Under the pieces are notes generated by a model, which did not search any database, was not told where the DNA came from, and saw only the letters and a program-made list of their open reading frames with translations. A stretch of 64,000 nt of DNA from the NCBI GenBank assembly GCA_036936605.1, contig JAUPFV010000004.1, positions 120,702,852-120,766,851 of the forward strand. The letters run 5' to 3'. Within the stretch, counting starts at the first letter, position 1, and every line of letters starts with the position of its first letter. The stretch is from Limnanthes douglasii subsp. nivea (taxonomy: Eukaryota; Streptophyta; Magnoliopsida; Brassicales; Limnanthaceae). The position numbers and the translations under genes are program-made. This document shows, one piece after another, positions 22,055 to 33,120 of this stretch.

Positions 22055-24975
22055 TTTTCTTCTAAACTCTCACCATCAGAGCCGCCTTCATTGCTATTAT
22101 CGAAACCGTCATCAGATGAATCTTCAGAGATACCAAGCTGATCGGCTATAGACATATCAAGACGCAGTAAATTGTATGGAACCAGACCCCATAGAAATCC
22201 TAAGGTAAATGTGGGAATTGTTTTTATGGAACTCGAAGAATATATCTGATTTTACTGACGCAACCCTCTTTTATAAGGAGTCTATCAGCGTATCGACATA
22301 TAGAATCATAGGCTTCCTGAGTAGACTTAGCTTTGAGAGAATACATTTTATCATCTTGCTCTTTGATAGGAGCCTTTTGGGTTTTCTTCTCTTTGATATG
22401 AGCCTTTATCATCAGTTTGCTGATTCTTTAACAAAGCAATCTCTTCAAAGCTGGATGATTGCAGATTTCTATCATCAGATTATAGCTTTTCATGATCGAA
22501 CTTCACCTTTAACATCCCTTCCTTGACAGATTTGACCTATCTGGATAGGCTATTAGTTTTGGTTTTCTCTTTTTCAATTGAAGTTTTCAAATTCCCATTT
22601 CATCATGAAGAAAAGTGATTTCTTCAACATGTGACCTTACTTGTCTCTCCAATCCAACAACTGCCATTACGTAGCTCAGGACCAAATACTATAACACATT
22701 ATTTTCCATTGATAAATCAAAAGGAACCCCTTCGAACACCACAGCAGTTGCGGTGCTTGTTAACATAGGAAAATCAGTTTGACGACTTTGAAATTGAAAT
22801 CCTCCATACCTTTAATTGGGGTGACATATCCGAATTCTTGCCTCTAAGAATGAGGAAGTAGTGGAGAAGGAGGGTCTAATATTGTGGGTGTTGAAGGATC
22901 AACAACATGGATTTTTTTATGATGAATTTCTGAACGAATGACTATCTCCGAACTAGTCAAAATTTTATTCCTCTTCTTGTCTCTCTTGTCAATTCCTTGT
23001 TTGAATCTTTTGTGTACTTTCTTCTTCTTGGGAACTAGAGGTTTTAAAGGCATCTCACCTCCCTCAACTGTGGCAACAACAACAACAACTAACAAGGATA
23101 AGTCAATCTCATCGAGTTCCCCTTCATTTCCCATTTCGGTAACAAACTATGATAAGCATTATTTGCTCTTTTTATTCTTATTCCGATGGTTGGGGCTCTA
23201 TTCCTGGTTGGAAGGAATAACTTACCATCAACATCCTTGGATCTCTTGAGAATGTCAGAAGGTCGAGGAGGAGTGCAAAACGACTCTCATGTTAGCTCAT
23301 GTTCGAGAAGAATCCTCCACAGATAAGTTTGAACAAAGTTGGCTATAGTGGAGTAGTTATGGAAGTTGTTTGAACACTTTGCCTATGACCAATGGTTTAG
23401 CTATTTAAATTTAACTTTTGTGTCAGCCAGATATTGCAGACGGGGCTTCAAAATAACTGATACAAAAGAAGTTAAGAGAAACTAATAGAAATATGAAAAC
23501 AAATCTGAAGAGGCTTACAAGTATTCTTCCAGTGTCTGGTGAGCTGGCTCGTAGTCCCATGGGAGGTAATCTTTTTGCGGTTTTCTCATTGACCACTGAT
23601 GAAATTCAATTGAGTTTTCTAAATTTTGTTCGCCTCCAACAAATTATCAACCACTTTGTAGTAATTCTCCCGGTTAAAATTGAAAATAAGGATATGGGCA
23701 TTACGAAACAGTTCGACAATGGAAGTTAGTTGTTCCATCGATATTGGAATCTTAGACGGTCTTAAAGCTATGAGGCATACCATTAATGAGAACCATGAAT
23801 TTAGGATGGCTTGGCTTGGGCACAATCTTACCAAATTAAAATATCTCACGATCTCAGGGTCCAAGGGAAACCGAAGGCCCCAGTTGAACACGTCGGTGTA
23901 AACTACTAGTTTTTAGCACTACAACTTATTGGATTCTCTCTGAGTTTAGGCAACCTAACTTTCACTGTTTCGGGAAACCTCCATTTGGCCCAAATGGCCT
24001 CCAAATCACACTCATGAAAATAAACATATGATATCTTGTCTATAGCTAATAAAATATTTGACGCTAACCTTTGAAAATTTGGGCGTAACACGTCCGACTA
24101 GAGACGAATGAAGTGTTTTGGATCATGTTGTTGGACCTTTGCTTTTTCCCTTACCATCACCACTATGTTACGCCTCTAATATTTTCTCCATTTTTGGAAA
24201 TGAAATCTTCACGGTTTGACCAGATGTCTCAAGGGTGGAGTGTTCACTGGAATCCTATATCTTCTTCTGCATAACCTTGGTACTAGATCTCGAAGGCTTA
24301 ATATTATGAGTTTCTACATTCTCTCCTTCAAGATGAGAGGACTCAGCAGCCAATATGACAGGATTTCCCCCTTCACTCGAATTTAATGGATGATTGGCTG
24401 GAATAGTTATAGTGTCTTCTTCTTTACTAAGACTTTATAGAATACGGGGTCTACTGGCTGTGTCTTGTTGCCCTGTCAACTCTTTTTTGGTAGGAGGGTT
24501 TGGTTTTGGTTTTAGATAATCTAGTTAATCTACGTGGAGCATTCTCCTCGAAATCTGATCCCATGACTTTGAAAGAAGAACGATTTCGATTAGTGGTGTC
24601 CCTTTAGGATTGGGATGGTTTGAGAGGTTTAGGAGAATGACTTGGTGATGTGAAAGACTGAGCGGTCGAAGAGGGTTTGGAGGGAATGTTCTGCCAGTTG
24701 TATGGATAAAATCCCCCGTGATCGCTAGAGTAGGTTACAAAAACCGTACCTGAGGATGCAGAAAATCCAACAACAACTCTAGTTTTTTTTTCTTCTTTGA
24801 GTTTAGATAAATTCAACCAACCACACTTGGTTAATATGTTTTTAGTGATGAACATACAAACACCAAAAAGATTTCGAAAAAGTAATTTGTGGTGGTTAAT
24901 ACGATGCATGAAGGGAAATATCACCGTAAAGAAGCTCAATATAAATGGATAAGATTTTCTCTTTCTAGAATGCAA
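22055..24975 (-). pseudogene. E2 antisense extra ORF, broken
   Basis: Opposite to E2 gag-pol. Frames at 24975-24604, 24091-23906, 23891-23619 and 23134-22844 are fragments. The conserved region reads FNWGLRFPLDPEIVRYFNLV, then LCPSQAILNSWFSLM (23891-23760). The C-terminus at about 22210-22055 shows LGFLWGLVP followed by an acidic tail (SEDSSDDGFDNSNEGG), the same arrangement as in E1 and E3. Many stops; function unknown. Confidence 0.65.
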
Positions 24976-25033
24976 ATTATTTCTCTCTCTCTATAAATAC
25001 CTACAATGAAAAATTGAAAAGAAGTTTATATAG
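24965..25033 (-). promoter_or_regulatory. putative promoter of the E2 antisense ORF
   Basis: Minus strand: TATA box ctatataaac at 25025-25033, then gagagagagaaat at about 24984-24968, then the first ATG of the antisense frames at 24975. The arrangement parallels E1 and E3. Confidence 0.45.
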
Positions 25034-25399
25034 AAACTAAGAGACATTTGAGTGCCCTACTAGAGAAGTAGAAATGAAAGTGGTAGCTAGATCTCTCTAG
25101 ATGATTGGAAGCATCTCTCTTTTGATTGGTTAGTTTTATTTAGGATATAAAACGTTTATGGCTCCAATTAAAAGGTGACACGTGTCATAAAAATTAATCT
25201 CTAAAAGTTGTGACCTTTGGTTAGTAACCGTCTTCAAATGATGCCACTGGATGGTGTTCATAAATGTTTATAACTTGTACTCAGTTAAAGAGTATTGTGA
25301 AATTAGGGTTGGAGGAGTAACCAAGTATAATCTTAAAACAGTTCGGATATGTGCTGGTTAATCCTCCCCAAATAATTTTGAGAGGGTAATGGGGCTACT

Positions 25400-25740
25400 T
25401 GATAGGGGTGAGATTTATTTGAGTGCAATTTAAACATAAGATAAATTTTGTATCTCCTCTGTTCCTTTACCTTTTGACTAAGTTGTTTGGCAGATGCAGG
25501 TGTATGATTCGCATATTATTTATAAATGGGCTTCTTTGGTCCATGGGTTTGGCCCATGATTTTTGTCCAACCCGATTGGTCTAGAAACCCAAAATCAGCT
25601 TATAAAAGCTCTAACACATATCATTTAAGGGGGTTATGATTTTATCTCTCTAAACATTAAATACAAGCACCTCAATTATCTCTCAACCTTCCGCATTACA
25701 TTTAATATATCACCTAAATACTTACCAAAAATACCCTATA
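25400..25740 (+). repeat. E2 3' LTR
   Basis: It begins tgatagggg just after the polypurine tract agggtaatggggctact (25383-25399) and ends ccctata. The TATA box is at 25600-25607. It may be a few bases short at the right. Confidence 0.8.
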
Positions 25741-25754
25741 CCCGGAAAAAAAAG

Positions 25755-26310
25755 TGTAATAAACCAAGCTCACAAGATAATATTTTAAGTGGTTCGGATT
25801 GTGAAGAACTCGTACATCCACAAGAAACATTCACTTCTTTTATATATAAGAAGTTTACAAAAACACTTACCAATTACAAAGGACTTAATCACTCTATAGT
25901 GTGATTCACAGAATCCTCTATTCGATATTTATATCTCACCTTTCTTATCTATAAAAAAAGAACTAGAGCTATTTTTCTCTCTCAAAAAAATATGCAGCTC
26001 ACAATTTTTTTTCTCGCACTTTGCATAAAAATATCTTCTTCTATTTATAGGATGACTCGGATATATTAATCTATTAATTTATATGAAATCCAATTAAAAT
26101 AGAATACCAAATTAATAGGAAATCTAGTTAATATAGAAAACCAAATGAATAGAAAATCTAATTAATGTAGAAGACCAAAGTAATAAGAAATCTAATTAAT
26201 ATAGAAGATCAAATTAATAGGAAATCCAATTAATATAGAAATCTAATTAATATATAAGACTAATTTATATATAAGATTATGCTACAAGTTACTTCTAGCC
26301 TACACGTACA
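25755..26310 (-). repeat. copia 3' LTR
   Basis: On the minus strand it starts tgtacgtgtaggc after a purine-rich ggagaat (26311-26318). It includes an AT-rich segment at about 26080-26270 where aaatctaattaatatagaaga-like words are repeated with a period of about 30-37 bp. Confidence 0.75.
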
Positions 26311-26329
26311 ATTCTCCATCTATGCTTAT

Positions 26330-27242
26330 AGTAACTTTAGTATCTGTTGCACTCAATGTTTTACTCTTTACAGACCAACTCATTTGCAGCGCAGACTTGC
26401 ACCAGCCTCATGCAATTCATGAGCTATGAAATCGTTAATACCTTGGTCATAGCATCCAAAAGATTTTATTTGCTAGCAATCTTATCCACTTTCACTTGCT
26501 TCTTCTCCACCACGCTTTGGATGAAGTGAAGTTAATGTCTACATAATTAGTTCTCTCATGGAACTTGAGATTTTTTATCAAATGAAAGGCACTAGTGTTA
26601 TCATATAACATAACCACATCTTGCTCCACACAGTGAGTTCACTCAACAATTCCTTCAGCAAAATAGCTTCCGCCGTGGCTTCCGTAGCCGTTATATACTG
26701 GACTTCCCTATATGATAATGCAACGACCTTTCGTGTACAAGATTTCCAACTAAATACTCCTCAAATTATAATAAACAGATAACCCGAAGTAGAATTTGTG
26801 TCAATACAGCCTGCATAATTGGAGTCCACATACCCTTTCAGCAATATATTACATGCATATTTATGATTGCAATATAACCTTACAGCAACCGAACTCTTGA
26901 AGTAACTCATAAGTCACTTGAGTACATGCCAATGCGGCTTTCCTGGATTTGACATGAATCTACATAGAAAACTTATAGTATAGGTAAAATGAGGCCTCAT
27001 GAAAATCATAACATACATAATGCTACCAATGATATTGGCGTAACATATCCCCAACATATACATCTTATCTGATTCTTCGGTTGGTTTTTGAGTGACATTG
27101 AGTTTGATTTGGGAACCAATGGAATTTCAACCCCTTTTACTTTGGACATCGAGAACTTCCTTAGAACTTTATGTATATATATATGTTTTTTAGATAAAAA
27201 ATAAATAGCTCTTCGGACTGTTCCTCTTGATCTCAATACCAA
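26330..27242 (-). pseudogene. copia RNase H and linker
   Basis: Fragments in several frames read like copia RNase H: GYVDSNYAGCIDTNS, FSWKSCTRKVVALS and a damaged TEAEYIA equivalent, then ELL-SEL, between about 26860 and 26560. The frame 27242-27006 is the linker after reverse transcriptase. Stops and shifts throughout. Confidence 0.65.
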
Positions 27243-27299
27243 AGTATCCTTTTATCATCTCCCATATCCTTAATCTCAAACTCTCTTTTAAATTGAGTA

Positions 27300-27881
27300 T
27301 TTACCGCTTTAATATTCCTCATATCTTTTCAAGTTATTAGCATGCCATCAGTATACAATAAAAATAGGATTTGTCTCTCCATGTGTGTCTCCCCATTTCA
27401 ATAAACACAGTTGTCGTTGCAGCTACAAGTATATTTAATGGATCTTAAATTTTCTATTACACAACCTCAGCCACTGTTTCAGGCCATAGAGGGGTCTTTT
27501 TAACAAACACACATAATCATTTATCATTTCTTCAAACCCATTTGGTTGAGACATGCAAATTGTCTCTTCCAATTCATCATGTATGAAGGTATTAATACCA
27601 TCTATTTTATCAAAATTAAGATCAAATCTAGCAAAAATTGACATCATAAACCTGATGGAGGTTTGTTTCACAACTGGTGAAAGTATCTCATTGAAATCGA
27701 CACCCTCATTTTTCCTAAAACCTTTAGCCACGAGCTTAGCCTTGTATCGGGGTAACTCAATACCAGGAATACCTAGCTTCTTCTTGAATATCCATTTACT
27801 TCCAACCAGCTTCTGACCCTTGGGTTGCTTCACAAGAATCCAGGTGTTCATCTTCTTGAGAGATCTCAGCTCTTCTTTCAT
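27300..27881 (-). pseudogene. copia reverse transcriptase
   Basis: The frame 27881-27435 shows MKEELRSLKKMNTWILV, GSKWIFKKKLG, RYKAKLVAKGF and EGVDFNEILSPVVKQTSIR, then IDGINTFIHDELEETICM (canonical D-V-TAFLHG-L) and LKRPLYGLKQ. The LVYVDDML-type catalytic box lies in the downstream damaged frame around 27330-27350 (LLYTDGMLIT-like, with the DD context altered). Non-functional. Confidence 0.85.
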
Positions 27882-27896
27882 AGTTGTGAGTCATTT

Positions 27897-28292
27897 TCAT
27901 TTATCACTACTCTTGATGATATCGTGATACGTTTCGGGTTCAAGAAGATCTCTCTGAATTTCAATAGATAAAGCATAACCAATTACATCGGTAAAACCAT
28001 ACCTATGTGGTTGTTTGATTGGTCTCCGTGCTCTATCTTTCACCAGCTGATAAATGTTAAGATCATGTTGCTCTTCCATATGATCATCTCAATGTCCATG
28101 AACACGAGACCCTCGACCAGCTTTGTACTCATATTGTGGTTGCACTTCCGTTGTATTACTCGAAGTAGAACCAGGCCTAAAATATTCTTCGGCGGAATCG
28201 TCTCCATTTTTATTTTGTAGATCATATCCATCATCAACTTCACAAATTTTCAAGATAATACTATGTTGAGTCTCTATCGCCTTCTTCAATGG
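27897..28292 (-). pseudogene. copia linker between integrase and reverse transcriptase
   Basis: Continues from the integrase side across the 1361-bp insertion. With one AATAT copy removed, the flanks read in the same frame, showing that the insertion split a coding region. It includes RRPIKQPHRYGFTDVIGYAL, the usual start of the reverse-transcriptase block. Stops present. Confidence 0.6.
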
Positions 28293-28297
28293 AATAT

Positions 28298-28636
28298 TGA
28301 TGCAGACAGTCCGGTGAATTGACAGTTTGGAGCTCCGGTGTCAGATTTTGACCCACAGCACCTTGTTTCGAAGGAAACGACGTCACGAACGCAAGTCACG
28401 AGCTTTGCTCGTGAGCTATGGGCTTTTTTGGGCATTCGGGATCATCTATCCTCTTTTTTCTCAATTTTAATACTTTAGGTTATTTTTGTAATTTTTATAT
28501 TTTTTTTAGTTTTAGGGTTTCGCTTAAACCCTTATATAAACCTATCTTCTATTCATTGTTCTGAGAGTTGTTTTTTATTAATGAAAAAATTAGGGTTTTA
28601 TCCCTTATGGCTTTTACTGCGTTTCACTCTCCATCA
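28298..28636 (+). repeat. 5' LTR of the 1361-bp element
   Basis: 339 bp, TG...CA. TATA box tatataaacc at about 28532-28541. A GC-rich patch acgtcacgaacgcaagtcac at about 28379-28400 lies inside the inverted-repeated part. Confidence 0.9.
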
Positions 28637-28667
28637 TAGTGGTATCAAATACAGGCAGTCCTGCGCG

Positions 28668-29297
28668 ATGGTACGAGGAAGAACCAGCGGTCGCGGTGGC
28701 GCTAGAGTGACTAGAGATACAAGTAATGTAGATGATCGTGAAGTTGCTGACCTACGCCGTCAGGTAGCCGATCTTACCCGTCAGATGGCTGATCTGAACG
28801 CCAGGCAACAAGGCACAGAGGTTGAGGGTATAGATAACCCTTTTGGGGAGGGGATCGACCAGAATACTTCTCACACCCGCCGCTGGGAGCTTGGATTCAA
28901 GATAGACATCCCGGACTTTGATGGCAGCCTTAAGGCAGAGGCACTTATCGATTGGTTATCCCAGATTGAAAAAGTCTTGGACTTCAAGGAAGTTCCTAAG
29001 GAGATAAGGGTCGCATTAGTCACCATTCACCCACGCGGTAGGGCACATGCTTGGTGGCAGCAGGTGAAGAAGAACCGCGCGCGTGAAGGCAAGGATAAAG
29101 TCCGCAGCTGGGAGAAATTCAAAAGAAAAACCCGCAAGGCTTTCCTTCCTTACAACTTCGAGCGGAAACTCTACCAGCGACTACAGCATCTTCGTCAGCG
29201 ATTCCTTATGCAGACGACTCTTCTGATGGGGAGACCGGTTATGATTCGAGGACGAATCTTCTCTTCCCTGGCGGGAATGATGCAAACAGTCCGGTGA
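28668..29297 (+). pseudogene. gag fragment of the 1361-bp element
   Basis: It starts at the ATG of MVRGRTSGRGG (28668). A coiled heptad-like stretch (ADLRRQVADLTRQMADLNAR) and the gag core follow: FKIDIPDFDGSLKAEALIDW, EVPKEIRVALV, WWQQVKKNR, SWEKFKRKTRKAFLPYNF and LYQRLQHLRQ. After about 29197 the sequence jumps to the end of a polyprotein in another frame (DSRTNLLFPGGN-like), so everything from the gag C-terminus to the end of pol is deleted. The core looks intact and could make a short Gag; whether it does is unknown. Confidence 0.8.
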
Positions 29298-29555
29298 ATT
29301 GACAGTTTGGAGCTCCGGTGTCAGATTTTGAACCACATTACCTTGTTTCGAAGGAAACGACGTCACGAACGCAAGTCACGAGCTTTGCTCGTGAGCTATG
29401 GGCTTTTTTGGGCATTCGGGCTCATCTATCCTCTTTTTTCACAATTTTAATACTTTAGGTTATTTTTGTAATTTTCATATTTTTTTTAGTTTTAGGGTTT
29501 CGCTTGAACCCTTATATAAACCTATCTTCTATTCATTGTTCTGGGAGTTGTTTTT
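29278..29555 (+). repeat. truncated direct LTR copy of the 1361-bp element
   Basis: Same as 28298-28575 with few differences; it stops in gttgttttt shortly after the expected transcription start. The next base belongs to the inverted LTR start. Confidence 0.88.
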
Positions 29556-29658
29556 CGTGACTTGCATTCGTGACGTCGTTTCCTTCGAAACAAGGTGTTG
29601 TGGGTCAAAATCTGACACCAGAGCTCCAAACTGTCAATTCATCGGACTGTCTGCATCA
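29556..29658 (-). repeat. inverted copy of the LTR start
   Basis: Reverse complement of 28298-28400, with a handful of changes. It forms the right end of the insertion. Confidence 0.9.
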
Positions 29659-29686
29659 AATATCCTCTTCATTGAAAACCACATCT

Positions 29687-30315
29687 CTACTTATCATAGT
29701 TTTTTTTATGTCTAGGTTCGAGGTACCACAACCTATACATTTTTACCCCTTCCGAATAACTGATGAACAAACATTTCAGTGCTCGTGGCCTTATCTTATC
29801 TTGTTTCGTATGTGCGTAGGCAACAAATCCAAACACTCTTAATTTTTGCAACTTAAGTTTCTTTCCCGTCCAGGCCTCTTGAGGACAAAGATATGTAGCA
29901 ACCACAAATGGACTCTGTTGATGATATATGCAACCGTTGTCACAACTTCTCCCCATAACCTTTACCCATACCAACTACATTAAACATACATAAAACCCGT
30001 TCCAAAAAGGTCGGATTCATTTTCTCAGCAAGCCTGTTCTGTTGGGGAGTCCTACTTACGGTTCGGTGTCTAACAATGTCAAGTTTTGCACAATAGCTAA
30101 CAAACTCCTTGTTCACATAATCCAAGTCATTATCAGTATGAAGCTTCTTCAACATTTTCTCGGTTGGATTCTTTACCAAAGTCTTCCAGTTCGTAAATGA
30201 AGCAAATGTTTCATCCTTAGTCTTCAAAAATGGAACCCATACTTTCCTAGAATAGTTATCAATCAACAACATATAGTACCTTGCACCACCTATAGTAAGT
30301 TCCTGTTCACCGCAC
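29687..30315 (-). pseudogene. copia integrase
   Basis: Frames 30272-29940 and 29974-29687. YYMLLIDNYSRKVWV carries the first catalytic Asp; LHTDNDLDYVNKEF the second; SRTPQQNRLAEKMNPTFLE the Glu region (canonical PQQNGVAERKN, where Gly is now Arg). Then KLKLQKLRVFGFVAYAH and LKCLFISYSEGVKMYRLW. The N-terminal zinc part is missing because the LTR joins directly. Confidence 0.85.
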
Positions 30316-30319
30316 TACT

Positions 30320-31160
30320 TGTTAGTGAAAAAAATAATAATAGAAAAAAGTAAAAAAAACAAGCTCAGAAGATAATATTTTACGTGGTTCGGATTGTGAA
30401 GAAATCCTACATCCACGGACAACGAATACCCATTTTATATATAATAAGGTTACATAAACACTTACCAAACACACATGAATCAATCGCTCTATAGTGTGTG
30501 GTGAGGATAATTTCGGTCTGAGGGTAATTTAATCAGTTGTTTTGTAATGTTTCAAGGGTATTTAATGTTTGGGTAGTTTGTGGTGAGAGATTTGAGCTGC
30601 GTGGTTGTATTAAATGTTCATTACCCTCATTAATGAAAGTGGTTGGGTATTTATACCCTTAATTATGGGCCACATGGGCTTTCGGGTCATACTTATGAAT
30701 TTGGGTCGAGTTCAAAAACTCATTAGTTATTAAGCAGGTAGGTAATTAGCTTAGTTATGACGTGATATAGTTTTTAATACATTTGTCCTGTTCGGATGGT
30801 TCCGTGGGTGGCTTTTGTCCGAGTTGCCCTTGTCCGGTTCCCACAGTGAGTGGTGAGAAAACCCGAACTCATTATTGTGAATCAAAGAACCCTTTCTTCA
30901 ATTTTTATCTCTCATCTTGCTTATCTTTTAAAAATACCTAGAACTATATTTCTCTCCCAACTTTTTTTCTCACACTTTGCATTAAATTTTCTTTTTTTGC
31001 GTTTATAAAATGGTTCAAATATATTAATCTATTGATTAATATAAAATCTAATTAATATTTGAAACCAAAATAATAAAAAATTAATTAATATAAAAAATTA
31101 AATGAATATAAAATCTAATTCATAAAGAAAAATCAAATTAATGAGAAATCAAATCAACTT
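30320..31160 (-). repeat. copia 5' LTR, interrupted
   Basis: It matches 25755-26310 in acgtggttcggattgtgaag, ctctatagtgtg, tgtgaatcaaagaa, atatttctctccc, tcacactttgcat and the AT-rich tail. The outer boundary is uncertain because the tail is low-complexity. Confidence 0.7.
30499..30845. mobile_element. 347-bp solo-LTR-like insertion in the copia LTR
   Basis: It is absent from the other copia LTR. It starts tggtgagg, ends ttcccaca (TG...CA) and is flanked by gtgtg (30494-30498) and gtgag (30846-30850), 4 of 5 matching. It contains gggtatttataccc, a palindromic TATA region, at about 30646-30659. No coding capacity. The family was not recognised. Confidence 0.65.
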
Positions 31161-31613
31161 AAAAATACGAGAACCATTTATTTCAAACATTAAAATAAAG
31201 ATATTTATAGGAAAAATAGTAATAATTTGACTTTTGAAGGAGTCTTCTTTTGAAACAAAAGTTAAAATTATAGACAGCAGTGAGATTCCAGCGTTTTACT
31301 ATTTTCTTATAGTACCTTATTTGTATTCTTCGTAGGTGTTTATTACTGAATCAGACACATACTCTTTTACCGTTGGAAAGAAGTTAAATTAAATGAAAAA
31401 AAGGCAAACTATAGTACAATGAATTGATATTAGGGTAAGCTACTATTCTTAATAATAAAGCTATTTCTGTTATTTAATTTTTTTAAATATTCAAAACTTA
31501 GAAAAAGTGGCTTTACCTTAATTTACTCCTATTAAGCAATAAATTATTTTAAAATTTTAAATTTAAACGATACGATTTTTTTTTTTATATAAATTCTAAC
31601 AAAAACCTATGGA
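31161..31613. other. AT-rich spacer
   Basis: Nothing recognisable between the copia LTR tail and the LINE fragment. Confidence 0.5.
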
Positions 31614-33120
31614 TAATATTTGAACAAGATCACTAATCGCATTAAGTCCTGGACGTCCAAACACCTCTCTTATGTAGGGAGGCTTCAGTTGATTAAGTCT
31701 GTCTTATTTGTTGGACAAGTTTATTGGTCCTCTATTTTTATTCTTCCCTCTAGAATAATCAAAGAGCTAAGCCAATACCTTAGTCGATTCCTCTGGTCGG
31801 GAACGATCACGAAGATTCATGGGGCAAAAGTTTCCTGGGACTCTGTAACCTCTCCCATAAAAGAGGGTGGCCTTGGGATTTTGAATCTAAAGATTTGGAA
31901 TGAGGCAGCCATCCTTAAGCATCTCTGGTCTATTGTTAGTAATAAAAATCTCTCCATCTGGTGTGAGTGGATAAAAGTGGAAAAATGAAAGACAAAAATT
32001 TATGGACCATCCATTCTGGATCCAATCCATCGTGGATATGGACGAAAATTCTTCGTTTGCGCCCTTTGGCAAGTAATTTGTACAGGGTGGCTATTGGCAA
32101 TGGTAAAAATACTTCCTTTTGATATGAACTTTGGCTTCCATCAAAGTCTCTGGCTTCTCATTATGGAGAAAACATTATAAGTGACTCTCGTCTGGGAGCT
32201 AATCTTAAGGTATCGGAAATCATTCACAATGGAAACTGGAACTCGCCAGCTCATATCAGACCAGCGAGAGCCCGAAGTAGACAACATCTACTTGAAATTA
32301 ATAACCTCATCCTAACTCTTCCCCCCCCCCCCTAACATCGCCTCCATCGATGTTCCGTTCTGGACGGCAAAATCAGGAAAATCCACGTTCACTATAAAGG
32401 ACATGTATAACGCAATTCGGCCGCCCAGCCCCGAAGTAGGTTGGGCCGGGTTAGTATGGCACAAATATAACATTCCTCGCAACTCCTTTATTCTTTGGCT
32501 TGCTATTTTAGGCAAGCTTGCAACCAGGGACAAACTTCTTGGTTGGGGACTAAACACCCCCACTGACTGTGTTCTTTGCAATTCTGATTCTGAATCTATC
32601 TCCCATATTCTCTATGAGTGTAGATTCACTCAGAATATTTGGTCCTATGCTAGTTCTAAGCTAGGATTTCCGTTCTCTTCTTCGTGCTGGCAATCTTGGA
32701 TTATCGAGGCGTCAAAATGGTCTAACTCTCGTGACCATTTTATCTGGCGTACTTGCTTTGGCGCGGTCACTTACCACGTCTGGAAGGAGCGGAATGCAAG
32801 AATTTTTGGTTCCGCTCCAGCCCTGGATTCTTTAACATTCCATCGTATTGTAGATGATCTACGATTCAGATTCCAAGGTACCAAGATCAGCTGGCCATAG
32901 TAAATATTATGCTGCATCAGCTTACTCCTCTTTTTCTTTGCATGATTTCCTCACTCCAAGACTTCTAGCGATCCTCCAGTCGATCTGATCCAGTCCGAAG
33001 TCTGAGCCTTGATTATGTCACGTCAGTAGACAGAGATCTTATGTTTCCTGTGTTCTATGTTGTATTTATTAATCAAACACTCTTTCGATTAATGTCTCCT
33101 CGGGGTATGCCCTAGGTCTC
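31614..33120 (+). pseudogene. LINE, 3' part: end of reverse transcriptase and zf-RVT domain
   Basis: The frame 31620-31988 reads the C-terminal segment of plant L1-type ORF2: RIKSWTSKHLSYVGRLQLIK, LPSRIIKELSQYLSRFLWSG and KEGGLGILNLKIWNEA. After frameshifts it continues with YNAIRPPSPEVGWAGLVWHK and IPRNSFILWLAILGKLATRD, then CVLCNSDSESISHILYEC, the zinc-binding zf-RVT domain, and FHRIVDDLRFRF near the C-terminus (stop at about 32899). The catalytic RT palm and the endonuclease are absent, as expected of a 5'-truncated LINE. A run of 12 C lies at 32321-32332. The 3' end is not sharply defined; no long poly(A) tail is visible. Confidence 0.85.

Larger units (their letters stand above)
14574..25740 (+). 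mobile_element. E2: decayed Ty3/gypsy Tat-type retrotransposon, about 11.2 kb
   Basis: Two diverged LTRs (14574-14942 and 25400-25740) flank a plus-strand gag-protease-RT-RNaseH-second RNaseH-integrase series, a tandem-repeat block and an opposite-strand ORF. All frames are heavily broken and LTR similarity is only about 80% by eye, so this is the oldest of the three Tat elements. No target duplication could be matched; the right LTR end abuts the copia element and may have lost its last bases. Confidence 0.85.
28298..29658 (+). mobile_element. 1361-bp gypsy/chromovirus-derived element with inverted LTR ends
   Basis: Perfect 5-bp flanks aatat (28293-28297 and 29659-29663). Left end tgatgcagacag and right end ctgtctgcatca are inverse. 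Inside: a full LTR (28298-28636), a primer-binding site (tggtatcaaatac, 28640), a gag fragment, a purine tract (ggcggga), a second direct LTR copy from 29278 truncated at about 29555, then an inverted copy of the first 103 bp of the LTR (29556-29658). Protease to integrase are absent. The clean target duplication shows that it inserted as one unit with both ends being LTR starts. Confidence 0.9.
25755..31160 (-). mobile_element. Ty1/copia retrotransposon, internally deleted and twice inserted
   Basis: Order on the minus strand is integrase (30272) before reverse transcriptase (27881) and RNase H, which defines copia. LTR-like ends at 25755-26310 and about 30320-31160 share taatattttacgtggttcgg, ttgtgaagaa..cctacatccac and cactctatagtgtg. 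Gag and protease are missing: the right LTR runs straight into the integrase core. It contains a 1361-bp gypsy-derived insertion (28298-29658) and a solo-LTR-like insertion in the right LTR (30499-30845). It lies at the end of E2. Confidence 0.85.
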
